Counted from the first letter of the stretch, positions 17,668 to 27,109 are shown. The stretch is DNA of 64,000 nt from Hyphomicrobiales bacterium (GCA_900472925.1 UCJU01000003.1:83685-147684), one strand, 5' to 3'. A program made the numbers and translations. The notes: a model not told the origin generated them from the sequence alone.

Positions 17668-19973
17668 CAGGCAGCCTCGGCCTCTTTGCGCAGGCGCACC
17701 GAAACCAGAACGGACTTCGACGTCGGTGTGAAGCTTCCCTCGCCATAGCTATGCAACGGCACCAGAACGTTCAGCTCCGGGTAATAGCCACCGACGCTGC
17801 CCTCTGGAATGTTGTAGGGCACGAGGCGGAAGTTTTCGGCGATACGCTCGACGCCATCGCCATATTCGCCGATGACATCCACGCGCTGCTTGGCATGCGC
17901 ACCCAGCGCTTCCATGTCCTTGGGGTTCATGAAAATCACCTGCCGCTCGCCATAGACACCGCGGTAACGGTCATCCATGCCGTAAATCGTGGTGTTGTAC
18001 TGGTCGTGGCTGCGGAAGGTCTGCAGAACGAAGATGCCGTGTTTGGAAAGCGCTTCCTGGTGTTCGGTTTTTTCCGGCAAGGCGCCAGTGAAGAAAGTGG
18101 CCTTCTTGGCAGGGGTATTCCATTCACGTTCCGCCGCCGCGTTGCGCAGGTGGAAACCGCGCGGGACGCGCACACGCTCGTTGAAATCCTGGAAGCCCGG
18201 CAGGACGCGCGAAATCATATCGCGGATGAGATCGTAATCGTCGGCAAGTTCGTTCCACTGCACACGCTCGTTGCCCAGCGTTGCGTGAGCGATACCTGCT
18301 ATGATGGCGACCTCCGAGCGCAGTTCCGGCGAAGCAGGCTCATTGATACCGCCCGAACCGTGCACCATGCTCATGGAATCTTCCACGGTCACGATCTGCG
18401 ACTTGCCCTGAGAATTGCGGTCGATTTCCGTGCGGCCAAGGCATGGCAGGATGAAGGACGTTTCGCCCGGAACCAGATGCGAGTGGTTCAGCTTGGTGGC
18501 GATGTTGACCGTCAGCTTCTGTTTTTCGAACGCCTTGATGATCAACGGGCTGTCCGGCGTCGCGCGCAGGAAGTTACCGCCGAGTGCGATGAATGCCTGT
18601 GCCTTGCCATCCAGCATCGCGCTGATGGCTTCGACGGTGTTGTGACCGCGATTGCGCGGCATCGGAACGCCGAGTTCCTTTTCCAGCGCATCGAGCAGGG
18701 CAGGCGGCGCCTTTTCATCGATGCCGACCGTGCGGTCACCCTGCACGTTGGAGTGGCCGCGCACGGGGCAGAGGCCAGCGCCGGGACGACCGATATTGCC
18801 GCGCAGCAGCATGAAATTGGTGATTTCGCGGATCGTGATGACCGAGTGCTTGTGCTGGGTGATGCCCATTGCCCAGGTGGCGATCACAGCATTCGAAGCC
18901 ATGTAGATACTTGCTGCTTCCTCGATCTGTTCGCGGGTCAAGCCAGACTGATCGAGAATGGTTTCCCAACTCGTGGCCTCAACGGCAGCGCGATAGGCGT
19001 CGAACTCTACCGCATGTTCGGTAAGGAAGTCGTAATCGATGATTGCAGACTTGCCAGCAGCGCGGGCCGCATCGTCAGCCGCAAAAACGGCCTTGCTCAT
19101 GCCGCGAACGGCGGCCATGTCGCCACCCTGGCGCGGCTGGTAGTAGTTGGTGGCAATCTTGGTATTGCCGCCGGTGATCATTTCGATCTTGTCCTGCGGG
19201 TCGGTGAAGCGCTCCAGACCTTTTTCACGGATTGGATTGAAGACTGCGATGCGCGCACCACGAATGGCGGCACGGCGCAGGTCACCCAGCATGCGCGGAT
19301 GGTTGGTGCCGGGGTTCTGGCCGATGACGAAAATCGCATCCGCCTTTTCGAAATCTTCCAGCAGGACCGTGCCCTTGCCGACGCCGACGGAGGCCTTAAG
19401 GCCGACGCCGCTCGCTTCATGGCACATGTTGGAACAGTCAGGGAAATTGTTAGTGCCGTAAAGACGGACCATCAGCTGGTAAAGAAACGCGGCTTCGTTC
19501 GACGCGCGACCGGACGTATAGAATTCGGCGCGGTCAGGACTATCGAGGCTTCTCAGAACCTTGCCGATTTCGGCAAAGGCGTCATCCCAGCTGACCGGCA
19601 GATACTTGTCGGTTGCCCGGTCGTAGCGCAGCGGGTCCGTCAGACGGCCTTGCTTTTCCAGATTGTAATCCGACCATGTCCGCAGTTCGGAAACGGTATG
19701 GCTGGCAAAGAAGTCTGGCGGAACGCGCGCTTCGGTGGCTTCCCATGCAACGGCCTTCACGCCGTTTTCGCAGAACTCGAAAGACGAACCATGCTCCGGG
19801 TCACCCCAGGCGCAACCGGGACAATCGAAACCATCGGGCTGATTGGCTTTCAGCAGGGCTCGAGCACCGGAAATCGGCGCACCCGATTCCAGAAGGCGCT
19901 TTCCCACGCTCTTGAGTGCGCCCCAGCCGCCAGCCGCGCTGGACGCCTTGCCGATAAAATCCATCTTGCCCAT
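17667..19973 (-). CDS. FdhF/YdeP-type molybdopterin oxidoreductase
   Basis: A 768-residue member of the formate-dehydrogenase-H-like molybdopterin family. An N-terminal CPGC (residues 51 and 54) fits an Fe-S cluster site, SNMCHEASG lies at the expected metal-ligand position, and the central Mo-bis-PGD domain and C-terminal molydopterin-binding domain follow (GHSNVQGDRTVGI, HDQYNTTIYG). No Tat or Sec signal, so it is cytoplasmic. YdeP-type members are linked to acid resistance or formate metabolism, but the substrate is unproven. Start ATG 19973. First gene of the operon with the winged-helix-like and deformylase-like genes. Confidence 0.9.
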   Translation of the reverse strand: MGKMDFIGKASSAAGGWGALKSVGKRLLESGAPISGARALLKANQPDGFDCPGCAWGDPEHGSSFEFCENGVKAVAWEATEARVPPDFFASHTVSELRTWSDYNLEKQGRLTDPLRYDRATDKYLPVSWDDAFAEIGKVLRSLDSPDRAEFYTSGRASNEAAFLYQLMVRLYGTNNFPDCSNMCHEASGVGLKASVGVGKGTVLLEDFEKADAIFVIGQNPGTNHPRMLGDLRRAAIRGARIAVFNPIREKGLERFTDPQDKIEMITGGNTKIATNYYQPRQGGDMAAVRGMSKAVFAADDAARAAGKSAIIDYDFLTEHAVEFDAYRAAVEATSWETILDQSGLTREQIEEAASIYMASNAVIATWAMGITQHKHSVITIREITNFMLLRGNIGRPGAGLCPVRGHSNVQGDRTVGIDEKAPPALLDALEKELGVPMPRNRGHNTVEAISAMLDGKAQAFIALGGNFLRATPDSPLIIKAFEKQKLTVNIATKLNHSHLVPGETSFILPCLGRTEIDRNSQGKSQIVTVEDSMSMVHGSGGINEPASPELRSEVAIIAGIAHATLGNERVQWNELADDYDLIRDMISRVLPGFQDFNERVRVPRGFHLRNAAAEREWNTPAKKATFFTGALPEKTEHQEALSKHGIFVLQTFRSHDQYNTTIYGMDDRYRGVYGERQVIFMNPKDMEALGAHAKQRVDVIGEYGDGVERIAENFRLVPYNIPEGSVGGYYPELNVLVPLHSYGEGSFTPTSKSVLVSVRLRKEAEAA

Positions 19974-20218
19974 TGAAAGGTCTCTTTCTGATCTAATTTT
20001 TATGTCGCTGCGCGACTCTGGTGCCACCCGGAGCGATTGTTATCGCAGCATTTTGTTTCAGATTCCCGTATAACCACCATATGTCAACTCGTAACTTTCA
20101 TGCAGCTTGAACCGGCCGTTCAATTCATTGAGACTGTTTCACAACGGGTTAATGAAAAGCCCTGCCACAAAGCACGACGGCGATGGAAAATTGCAACCTC
20201 TTTTGTGCTATCCTGTTG

Positions 20219-20246
20219 TTGACATTGTGCTTTTAAAAGCCATTCT
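20219..20246 (+). promoter_or_regulatory. Probable mgtE promoter in the divergent gap
   Basis: TTGACA (20219-20224), a 16-base spacer and CATTCT (20241-20246) precede mgtE. The rest of 19974-20293 holds the reverse promoter of the molybdoenzyme operon and no gene. I see no M-box signature. Confidence 0.4.
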
Positions 20247-20293
20247 CCTGCCCTTTCGTAAAGCGGGCCACTCAGCCGAAAAAGGGGTGTAAG

Positions 20294-21721
20294 TTGACAC
20301 AAGCCGACGACGATCATCGCGCAGCTGAGCACGCCAAAAGACCGGAAGCTATGGCGGACATCTATTCCGATGACGGTTCGATCCGCTCCGATTTTCTGGC
20401 GATGGTGGGCGCCAGCATCGCAGATCGCGATGTGCTGTTCCTGCGCGAAAACGTAGCACGGCTGCACGAATCCGAACTGGGCGACCTGCTCGAATCGATC
20501 CTGCCGGAACAGCGCCACGCGATGGTGCGCCTGTTAGGCTCCGACTTCGACATGACCGCGCTGACCGAGGTGGACGAAGCCATCCGCCTCGACATCGTTG
20601 AGCAGATGCCGAACGACCAGATCGCCGCCGGTATCGGCGAAATGGATTCGGACGATGCGGTCTACATTCTCGAAGACATGGACCGCGAAGACCGCGAGGA
20701 CATTCTTGCGCAGATGCCGTTTACCGAGCGCGTCAGGTTGCTGCGCGCGCTGGATTATCCGGAAAGCTCTGCCGGTCGCCGTATGCAGACGGAGTTCGTG
20801 GCAGTGCCGCCATTCTGGACCGTCGGCCAGACAATCGACTACATGCGCGAAGAAGAGGAACTGCCAGAATCCTTTTCGCAAATCTTCGTTGTCGATCCCA
20901 CTTTCAAGCTGGTCGGCGCGCTGGATCTCGACCGGCTGCTGCGTTCGAAGCGGCAGGTGAAGATCGAAACCATCATGCATGAGACGAACCATCCCATTGC
21001 TGCCGAGATGGATCAGGAAGAGGCGGCACAGCTTTTCGAACAATATGACCTTTTGTCGGCTGCGGTGGTGGACGATAACGGCCGTCTGGTCGGTGTTCTG
21101 ACCATCGATGACGTGGTCGACGTCATGCAGGAAGAGGCGGAGGAGGATCTGCTGCGCCTTGGCGGTGTGGGCGACGAAGAGCTGTCCGACTCCATCGCCG
21201 TCACCTCGCGCTCACGCGTTCCCTGGCTGGCGGTCAATCTGATCACGGCGTTCATGGCGGCATCTGTTATCGCTCTGTTCGACGCCACAATCGAACAGAT
21301 CGTGGCGCTGGCTGTTCTGATGCCGATCGTCGCCGGGATGGGCGGTAACGCAGGCTCGCAGACTATGACCGTGTCGGTGCGCGCACTGGCGACGAAGAAC
21401 CTCGATATCCACAACGCCGCTCGCATCATTCGGCGAGAGGCGGGTGTGGGCTTGCTGAACGGCGCGCTGTTCGGTTGCGCGATCGGTATTATCGCAGGCC
21501 TGTGGTTTCAGGATGTCAATCTGGGTGGCATCATCGCAACGGCGATGCTGATCAACATGTTCGCAGCGGCGATAGCAGGCATCATCATTCCATTGTTGCT
21601 GGATAAATATGGTGCGGATCCCGCCGTTTCCTCGGCTGTCTTTGTGACCGCCGTTACCGATATCGTCGGTTTCTTCTCGTTTCTCGGACTTGCGACATGG
21701 TGGTTCGGCGTTCCAATCTGA
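20294..21721 (+). CDS. mgtE: Magnesium transporter MgtE
   Basis: 475 residues with the full MgtE layout: an N-terminal superhelical domain (Asp-rich, about 30-140), two CBS domains (about 150-270), and five C-terminal membrane helices with GNAGSQTMTVSVRALA lining the pore. It imports Mg2+ through the inner membrane and closes when cytosolic Mg2+ binds the acidic N and CBS domains. The TTG at 20294 is preceded by AAAGGGG at a good distance, so it is the likely start. Confidence 0.94.
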   Translation: MTQADDDHRAAEHAKRPEAMADIYSDDGSIRSDFLAMVGASIADRDVLFLRENVARLHESELGDLLESILPEQRHAMVRLLGSDFDMTALTEVDEAIRLDIVEQMPNDQIAAGIGEMDSDDAVYILEDMDREDREDILAQMPFTERVRLLRALDYPESSAGRRMQTEFVAVPPFWTVGQTIDYMREEEELPESFSQIFVVDPTFKLVGALDLDRLLRSKRQVKIETIMHETNHPIAAEMDQEEAAQLFEQYDLLSAAVVDDNGRLVGVLTIDDVVDVMQEEAEEDLLRLGGVGDEELSDSIAVTSRSRVPWLAVNLITAFMAASVIALFDATIEQIVALAVLMPIVAGMGGNAGSQTMTVSVRALATKNLDIHNAARIIRREAGVGLLNGALFGCAIGIIAGLWFQDVNLGGIIATAMLINMFAAAIAGIIIPLLLDKYGADPAVSSAVFVTAVTDIVGFFSFLGLATWWFGVPI

Positions 21722-21732
21722 TCCCGTGAAAA

Positions 21733-21754
21733 TTGACTTTTACGTGAAGGTCAA
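21733..21754 (+). promoter_or_regulatory. Palindromic operator, probably for the MerR regulator
   Basis: TTGAC at one end and GTCAA at the other frame an ACGT core; 18 of 22 positions are symmetric. The shape fits the MerR/LiuR class of operators (TTTACGT-like palindromes). It sits upstream of the MerR gene, which suggests autoregulation. Confidence 0.6.
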
Positions 21755-21886
21755 TCATATTGCTTTTCATGAAGATTGGGGTGTGAAGCGTTTGCCGCTT
21801 CGTCATTCTATCTTGTTGTTCGAGCAACGGATATTCCGAAAACCGTCTGTCTGTTTCGGTCCGATGCTCCAGAATCGGATGAAGCC

Positions 21887-22273
21887 TTGAACAAATATTA
21901 CAGCATTACGGAATTGACGCGCGAATTCGGGGTTTCCACCCGCACCCTTCGTTTTTACGAGGACGAGGGCCTGATTCATCCCGAGCGCCGTGGTCGCACC
22001 AGGCTCTTTCGCATGGCGGATCGCAGGCTCATTCAGGAGATTTTGCGCGGGCGCCGTATTGGTTTCACCATTGCTGAAATTCGCGAGATCATTCAGGTCT
22101 ACAAAGAACCGCCAGGCGAATCCGGCCAGCTCGAGCTTCTGATGAAGAAGGTTGATGAAAAGCGCGCCGACCTGCGTCAGAAGCGCAAGGACATCGAAGA
22201 AACACTTCTGGAGCTCGATAATGTCGAGGAGGCCTGTCTCACGCGCCTTGCCGAAATCGGCGTCGGTACCTGA
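21887..22273 (+). CDS. MerR family transcriptional regulator
   Basis: 128 residues: N-terminal winged helix (SITELTREFGVSTRTLRFYEDEGLIHPERRGRTRLF), then a dimerisation coiled coil (VDEKRADLRQKRKDIEETLLELD). No metal-binding cysteines are arranged as in metal-sensing MerR, so it is the general or LiuR-like type, often controlling branched-chain amino acid or fatty-acid catabolism. The start is uncertain; TTG 21887 begins the family N-terminus (NKYYSITEL), although its ribosome site is weak. A palindrome lies upstream. Confidence 0.85.
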   Translation: MNKYYSITELTREFGVSTRTLRFYEDEGLIHPERRGRTRLFRMADRRLIQEILRGRRIGFTIAEIREIIQVYKEPPGESGQLELLMKKVDEKRADLRQKRKDIEETLLELDNVEEACLTRLAEIGVGT

Positions 22274-22280
22274 TCCAGTC

Positions 22281-23249
22281 CTACTGAATTGACTGCGAAC
22301 ACTGCGCTGCGATCTCGCCGATCTTTGTCTGCTGGTCAGGGACGAGCGCGTTCGCCATCATGGGGTCGAACAGGTTTTCGGCCTGAAGCTTTTCAAGCGT
22401 ACAGCCACAAAAAACTTGGCACAGCTCCAGCCCGTTCTGCTGTTGCATGCAGCTTCCCTCGCAACTTTTCTTGTAATCCTCGACCTGATCGACGGGGGCG
22501 GGGGGCACAACGAGAGATGCCAAATAGACGATGCCGATCAATATCGGCTGGTGGACAATGTAGAAAAGCAGGCTATGGCGACCGAACAGGGCCAGAATGT
22601 TGCGCTTTGCGCTTGGCTTTCTGAACCGATCCAGCCAACCGCGCGGCGTCACGAACTGCGAAACGGCCAAACCCAAAAGGAAAGGCGCCAGGAACGGCAG
22701 AAGCGGGACGTAGTCGTTGGAGCGCGGCGGCACCGTCGATAAGCCGATCCAGGAAAGCCAGATCGGGTTGAAGGCGTCAGAACTGAGGTAGCGCGGAGCG
22801 ATAAGTGCCGCTGCGGCACCGATCAAGGTGACGAGGACTGGAAGCCGCAGAAATAGCAGACCGATCAGGCTTGCAGCAGCGATGTTGTGCAAAATTCCGA
22901 AGAATATCCAGCCATCCGGCACCGCGAAATAGGTTGCGACGGAAATCAGAAGTGCGGCACCCGCCACCATAGCAAAACGTTTGCCGAATGAGGACCACTG
23001 TATGCCGCGCCGGTGCGCAAGATAAATGCTGAAACCGGCCAGAAACAGGAATGAGCTGGCGATCGCCCGCGCATAAAGCCGCCACCAGCCCTGCGTCGCC
23101 GTACCCGGATCGAGATAACCGACCATCTCCAGATCCCAGGTGAAGTGATAGCTTGCCATGGCGATGAGCGCGATGCCACGCAACGTATCCAGTGCGCCGA
23201 TCCGGCCCTTAGAGTTTGTTTCCGCAGGAGCTGCCGGAGCGTTAGTCAT
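22281..23249 (-). CDS. DUF1624 acyltransferase-like membrane protein with a Cys-rich tail
   Basis: 322 residues with multiple membrane helices and the DUF1624 / heparan-alpha-glucosaminide-acetyltransferase-like start (RIGALDTLRGIALIAMASYHFTWDLE). The family is thought to move acyl groups onto sugars at the membrane. After the last helix (about residue 255) comes a soluble tail with seven Cys (SCEGSC, LCQVFCGC, QCSQ). Such a tail is unusual for the family and may be a disulfide or metal module. Start ATG 23249. Confidence 0.82.
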   Translation of the reverse strand: MTNAPAAPAETNSKGRIGALDTLRGIALIAMASYHFTWDLEMVGYLDPGTATQGWWRLYARAIASSFLFLAGFSIYLAHRRGIQWSSFGKRFAMVAGAALLISVATYFAVPDGWIFFGILHNIAAASLIGLLFLRLPVLVTLIGAAAALIAPRYLSSDAFNPIWLSWIGLSTVPPRSNDYVPLLPFLAPFLLGLAVSQFVTPRGWLDRFRKPSAKRNILALFGRHSLLFYIVHQPILIGIVYLASLVVPPAPVDQVEDYKKSCEGSCMQQQNGLELCQVFCGCTLEKLQAENLFDPMMANALVPDQQTKIGEIAAQCSQSIQ

Positions 23250-23311
23250 TCATCCGTCCTTTACAACGGTTATAGTCTGTTGCCGCGCTTCGCATGGGAA
23301 GTGCGGCGATT

Positions 23312-24016
23312 TCATGGCGTATGGAATTCATCCATGATGGCGCGGCGGGCTTCCGAAAAATATTGCCGCCGCAGCAGGGCAACGATGATGACGACTGTCG
23401 ATGCGATGAAGACATAAGGGCTTATGAACCAGCCGAGGTAGCCGATGGAGAGGAAGATTGTCCTCAGCCCGTCATTGAAGTTCTTCGCGGCGATGATGTT
23501 CATCCGTATGACGTTCTCGGCCGCATGTTCGGCAGCAGCCCTGTTGCCATTCGTTTCGTGCAGCATCGGCATCGCGCCGAATAAAATCGTGCAATAGTTG
23601 AACAGGCGGTACGACCAGCCGAACTTGAAGAAGGCGTATCCGAACAGACACGTCAGGCCGATGACCTTCATTTCAAATGCGGTGCGACCGGCATACTGCA
23701 CGAAGGGCATATCGCGAAAAACTGATTCCACCTGATCTGTCGCGCCCAGCAGCGCGAAGCACCCGCCGATGGCAAAGATGGAAGTCGAGGCAAAAAATGC
23801 GGTGCCATTTTGCAGGCCCGCCATGATTTGCGTATCGATCATCTTGAGATCGCGGGTCAGCGAATTGTAAATCCAGTTGCGACGACGGTCCGCCATGGCC
23901 TGATTGAGGCTGGTGCGGGGGAAAAGCGTTCTTGCCGTCGTGATGTGGGTGTAGGACGTCCACAAAACCATGAAAACGATGAGGGCGACATAATCCATAG
24001 TCGTCATGATGACCAC
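23312..24016 (-). CDS. DUF599 membrane protein
   Basis: 234 residues with about four membrane segments and the DUF599 pattern (RRRNWIYNSLTRDLKMIDTQIMAGLQNGTAFFASTS, and NRAAAEHAAENVIRMNIIAAKNFNDGLRTIFLSI). GTG 24016 follows AGAGGAT at a good spacing; ATG 24007 is the alternative. Inner membrane; function unknown. Confidence 0.85.
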   Translation of the reverse strand: MVIMTTMDYVALIVFMVLWTSYTHITTARTLFPRTSLNQAMADRRRNWIYNSLTRDLKMIDTQIMAGLQNGTAFFASTSIFAIGGCFALLGATDQVESVFRDMPFVQYAGRTAFEMKVIGLTCLFGYAFFKFGWSYRLFNYCTILFGAMPMLHETNGNRAAAEHAAENVIRMNIIAAKNFNDGLRTIFLSIGYLGWFISPYVFIASTVVIIVALLRRQYFSEARRAIMDEFHTP

Positions 24017-24515
24017 TGCTTATCCTCTTGCTGCAGGCTTGCGAATCTCCCGCGCAATATTGATGCGATTTCATGCCAAGGCAATCTGGTTGAAAAATTC
24101 CGTTATCTGGTGTTTTCGTTGTTCATGCTAACCATCCGGTAACACTCTACCTCTATGACTTTGCATGCACGCCGGATTTGGTTTTGCGTACCGGTGCTGC
24201 CCCAGCTTTTCGTGTTTCGGAGAGCTCGTAATTTCGCGTATGCGCCAGAGCGTATCGCGGTTTTTGCTTTCGGTAATTTGACAAGAGCAGACGTTAAACC
24301 TATTTTCAATGAAACGATCCGGCGCTTTTGTATCGCGCGATTTTACTGAGTTGTCCGCATGCCGTGGGCAGGTGAAGTCATCGAGATACATTACTGCGAC
24401 AGCGTGACGTGATTGACCGGGAGAACGCCTCTATATCTACGAATCGTTCTCTTTTCATGTCTTCCGCTTTCCGGCTTGCAAGCTTTCTTGCTATGGCTTC
24501 CGGATCGTTTTTCTC
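24017..24515. other. Gap between the DUF599 gene and cobP
   Basis: About 500 bases. No cobalamin riboswitch signature (for example GCCACTG) is visible. The only candidate gene is the small reverse frame at 24378-24524, listed separately. Confidence 0.4.
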
Positions 24516-24524
24516 ATGAGTCAT
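24378..24524 (-). CDS. Possible small charged protein overlapping the cobP start
   Basis: A 48-residue reverse frame starting at ATG 24524, with GGGAG just upstream. Composition is protein-like ([19 protein letters not shown], then ERFVDIEAF) and it would overlap the cobP start by nine bases head to head. No family recognised; it may be chance. Confidence 0.25.
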   Translation of the reverse strand: MTHEKNDPEAIARKLASRKAEDMKRERFVDIEAFSRSITSRCRSNVSR

Positions 24525-25040
24525 GTCTCCCGTTGCGTGCTGGTGCTGGGCGGTGCCCGTTCCGGCAAATCGACCTTCGCCGAAAATCTGGTTCTCTCGG
24601 GTGGTGGGGCTGCGCATTACATCGCAACCGGTCGCGCTTGGGATGACGAAATGGTGCAGCGTATCGCACTTCATCGTGAGCGCCGGGGCGATGCTTGGAC
24701 AATCCATGAGGAACCACTTGCTCTCACCGAGATGTTGGCGAAGCTCGATCAGCCCGACAATGTCATCCTCGTCGATTGCCTGACGCTATGGGTAACCAAC
24801 CTGATGCTGGAAGAGAAGGGCGATGTCGAAGAGGCATTCCCGGCTCTCGTTCGCCATGCCGCAAAGGCGCAGGCGAAAATCATTTTTGTATCGAATGAGG
24901 TTGGGCTCGGGATCGTGCCTGAAAACCGGATGGCGCGGGAGTTTCGCGATCATGCCGGACGCTTGCATCAGCAGATAGCAGCGGTGGCGCAAGAGGTTTA
25001 TTTCATCGCTGCGGGCTTGCCGTTAAAGATGAAAGGGTAG
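24516..25040 (+). CDS. cobP: Adenosylcobinamide kinase / guanylyltransferase
   Basis: The CobP/CobU enzyme of the late cobalamin pathway phosphorylates adenosylcobinamide and then attaches GMP. 174 residues with P-loop GGARSGKST near the N-terminus, [12 protein letters not shown], the catalytic-His region ([11 protein letters not shown]), [12 protein letters not shown] and [13 protein letters not shown]. All are CobU signatures. No other cob gene is nearby. Start ATG 24516; ribosome site weak. Confidence 0.92.
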   Translation: MSHVSRCVLVLGGARSGKSTFAENLVLSGGGAAHYIATGRAWDDEMVQRIALHRERRGDAWTIHEEPLALTEMLAKLDQPDNVILVDCLTLWVTNLMLEEKGDVEEAFPALVRHAAKAQAKIIFVSNEVGLGIVPENRMAREFRDHAGRLHQQIAAVAQEVYFIAAGLPLKMKG

Positions 25041-25103
25041 GTGGGGAGCCCTTATGGTCTGTGGCGAGACGAACAGTCGGTCGTTGTGTAGCGCCATCCG
25101 CGT

Positions 25104-25505
25104 CTAGACCTTCTCCAATATTCCTTTCAAGGTTTTCAAATCCGACAGAACCGCCGCTGCATCACGCTCAAACTCGGCATCGCTCATGCCAGGTAGTTTC
25201 AGCACTGTGAATGCGACCTCAGCCCCATCTCCGTTGGGCGTGACGCGTAGTGCGTTATAGACCTGCAGCCCACCCGGCATTGTCACGACGTGATCGATGA
25301 CGCCGTAATCATTCGGTTCAGCGAACTTCACCCGCACATCGCCCAGCGGGCCGGATGCAATCCATTCATCGCCATCCTGCGTCAATCCTTTCGCCAGACC
25401 GGCAGCCCATTCAGGCATTCGTGCCGGATCGGCTGCATAGGTGTGGACGTCTTTCCATGGACGCTTGATCGAGATGTGAACAATGCGCGACATCATGGTG
25501 GTCAT
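25104..25505 (-). CDS. SRPBCC family protein
   Basis: 133 residues, apparently a helix-grip (START-like) fold with an N-terminal 'RPWKDVHTYAADPARMPEWAAG' lipid or ligand-binding edge, as in polyketide-cyclase/AHSA-type proteins. GAGG precedes ATG 25505 at a perfect distance. It probably binds a hydrophobic ligand; no substrate can be inferred. Confidence 0.78.
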   Translation of the reverse strand: MTTMMSRIVHISIKRPWKDVHTYAADPARMPEWAAGLAKGLTQDGDEWIASGPLGDVRVKFAEPNDYGVIDHVVTMPGGLQVYNALRVTPNGDGAEVAFTVLKLPGMSDAEFERDAAAVLSDLKTLKGILEKV

Positions 25506-25678
25506 CGTGGCCTCCTTGTTTTACGTGGCTTGCATCAGCAACAGTCATGTGCCTCGTGCGTATGCTGAAAAGCTGAGCGTCGTCATCAAAATTTAATCGT
25601 TTCAGATCGCAGCCGCCTTGCCGTTTCCACATTAGAGTGCCACAACATCGCCGTTATAAGCAATTTGGAGATACATCC

Positions 25679-27109
25679 GTGGAACAGGCAGAAATCGGTT
25701 TGATCGGTCTTGGCGTAATGGGTTCTAACCTTGCGCTCAACATCGCGGAAAAAGGCAACAAGATTGCTGTTTTCAACCGAACCCCGGAAGTCACGAAGAA
25801 ATTCTACGCCGATGCGGGTGCATTGCAGGGCCAGATCATTCCTTGCGAAACCATCGAGGAATTCGTTGCCGCCATCCGCCCGCCGCGGCCGATCATCATC
25901 ATGATCAAAGCCGGCGACCCGGTCGATCAGCAAATGGAAATCCTCAAGCCTCATCTCGAAAACGGCGACATCATGATCGATGCCGGTAACGCGAACTTCC
26001 GCGATACGATCCGCCGCTTCGACAACCTCAAGGATAGCGGCCTGACCTTTATCGGCATGGGCGTATCCGGCGGTGAAGAGGGTGCGCGCCACGGCCCATC
26101 GATCATGGTCGGTGGCACGGAAGACAGCTGGAAGCGTGTCGAGAAGGTTCTGACCTCGATTTCCGCCAAATACGACAACGAGCCATGCGTGGCCTGGCTG
26201 GGCAATGACGGTGCCGGCCACTTCGTCAAGACCATCCACAACGGCATCGAATATGCCGACATGCAGATGATCGCCGAAATCTACGGCATTCTGCGCGATG
26301 GCCTCAATCTCTCGGCGTCAGAAATTGCAGATGTTTTCGCCGAATGGAACAAGGGTCGCCTGAATTCCTACCTCATCGAAATCACCGAGAAAGTTCTGCG
26401 CGCCGCTGACCCGATCACAGGCAAGCCGATGGTCGATCTCATTCTGGACAAGGCTGGCCAGAAGGGTACTGGCAAGTGGTCGGTGATCGAAGCACAGAAC
26501 ATGGGCGTTGCCGCCACGGCCATCGAAGCCGCCGTTGCGGCTCGTATTCTCTCATCGCAAAAAGATGAGCGGGAATCCGCAGAGAAGATTTTTGGTCTGC
26601 CGAAGGCGTTGCCAACGCCTGCCGACAAGAAGGCATTCATTGCCGATTTGGAAAATGCACTTCTGGCCGCAAAGATCGGCGCTTATGCGCAGGGCTTTGC
26701 TGTCATGTCTGCGGCATCCAAGGAATTCGGCTGGAACCTGCCGATGCCAACCATCGCCCGCATCTGGCGCGCTGGCTGCATCATTCGTTCGCAGTTCCTC
26801 GACGAAATCACATCGGCCTTCACGAAGGATCCGCATGTCGCAAACCTCATCGTGACGCCTGCGTTCTCGCAGATGGTCAAGGACACCGACGCGCCGCTTC
26901 GCCGGGTTGTCTCGCATGCCGTTCTGTCCGGCCTACCGGTACCGGCCCTGGCGTCCGCTCTCGGCTACTTCGACGCCTACCGACGCGCCCGTGGCAGCGC
27001 CAACCTCATTCAGGCGCAGCGCGATTTCTTTGGCGCACACGGTTTCGAGCGCACCGACGGTGTGGACAAGCCGCACGGCCCATGGGGCAGCGGCCTCGAC
27101 ATTTTCTAA
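25679..27109 (+). CDS. gnd: 6-phosphogluconate dehydrogenase, decarboxylating
   Basis: Oxidises 6-phosphogluconate to ribulose 5-phosphate and CO2 with NADP in the oxidative pentose phosphate pathway. 476 residues, the long Gnd class. N-terminal Rossmann motif GLIGLGVMGSNLALN, Arg for NADP phosphate in VFNRTPE, active-site loops GMGVSGGEEGARHGPSIM and FVKTIHNGIEYADMQ, and the C-terminal tail. GTG 25679 has GGAG eight bases upstream. A terminator follows. Confidence 0.95.
   Translation: MEQAEIGLIGLGVMGSNLALNIAEKGNKIAVFNRTPEVTKKFYADAGALQGQIIPCETIEEFVAAIRPPRPIIIMIKAGDPVDQQMEILKPHLENGDIMIDAGNANFRDTIRRFDNLKDSGLTFIGMGVSGGEEGARHGPSIMVGGTEDSWKRVEKVLTSISAKYDNEPCVAWLGNDGAGHFVKTIHNGIEYADMQMIAEIYGILRDGLNLSASEIADVFAEWNKGRLNSYLIEITEKVLRAADPITGKPMVDLILDKAGQKGTGKWSVIEAQNMGVAATAIEAAVAARILSSQKDERESAEKIFGLPKALPTPADKKAFIADLENALLAAKIGAYAQGFAVMSAASKEFGWNLPMPTIARIWRAGCIIRSQFLDEITSAFTKDPHVANLIVTPAFSQMVKDTDAPLRRVVSHAVLSGLPVPALASALGYFDAYRRARGSANLIQAQRDFFGAHGFERTDGVDKPHGPWGSGLDIF

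Noticed and set aside
17751-19976. A 741-codon forward frame covering the molybdoenzyme gene
   Set aside because: It is antisense to a well-supported molybdopterin oxidoreductase, has no family signature and an odd composition; a shadow of the high-GC third positions.
19974-20293. Mg2+ sensing M-box ahead of mgtE
   Set aside because: No conserved M-box pattern seen; the class is mostly Gram-positive.
24017-24515. Cobalamin riboswitch ahead of cobP
   Set aside because: No GCCACTG or other B12-box core is visible in the gap.
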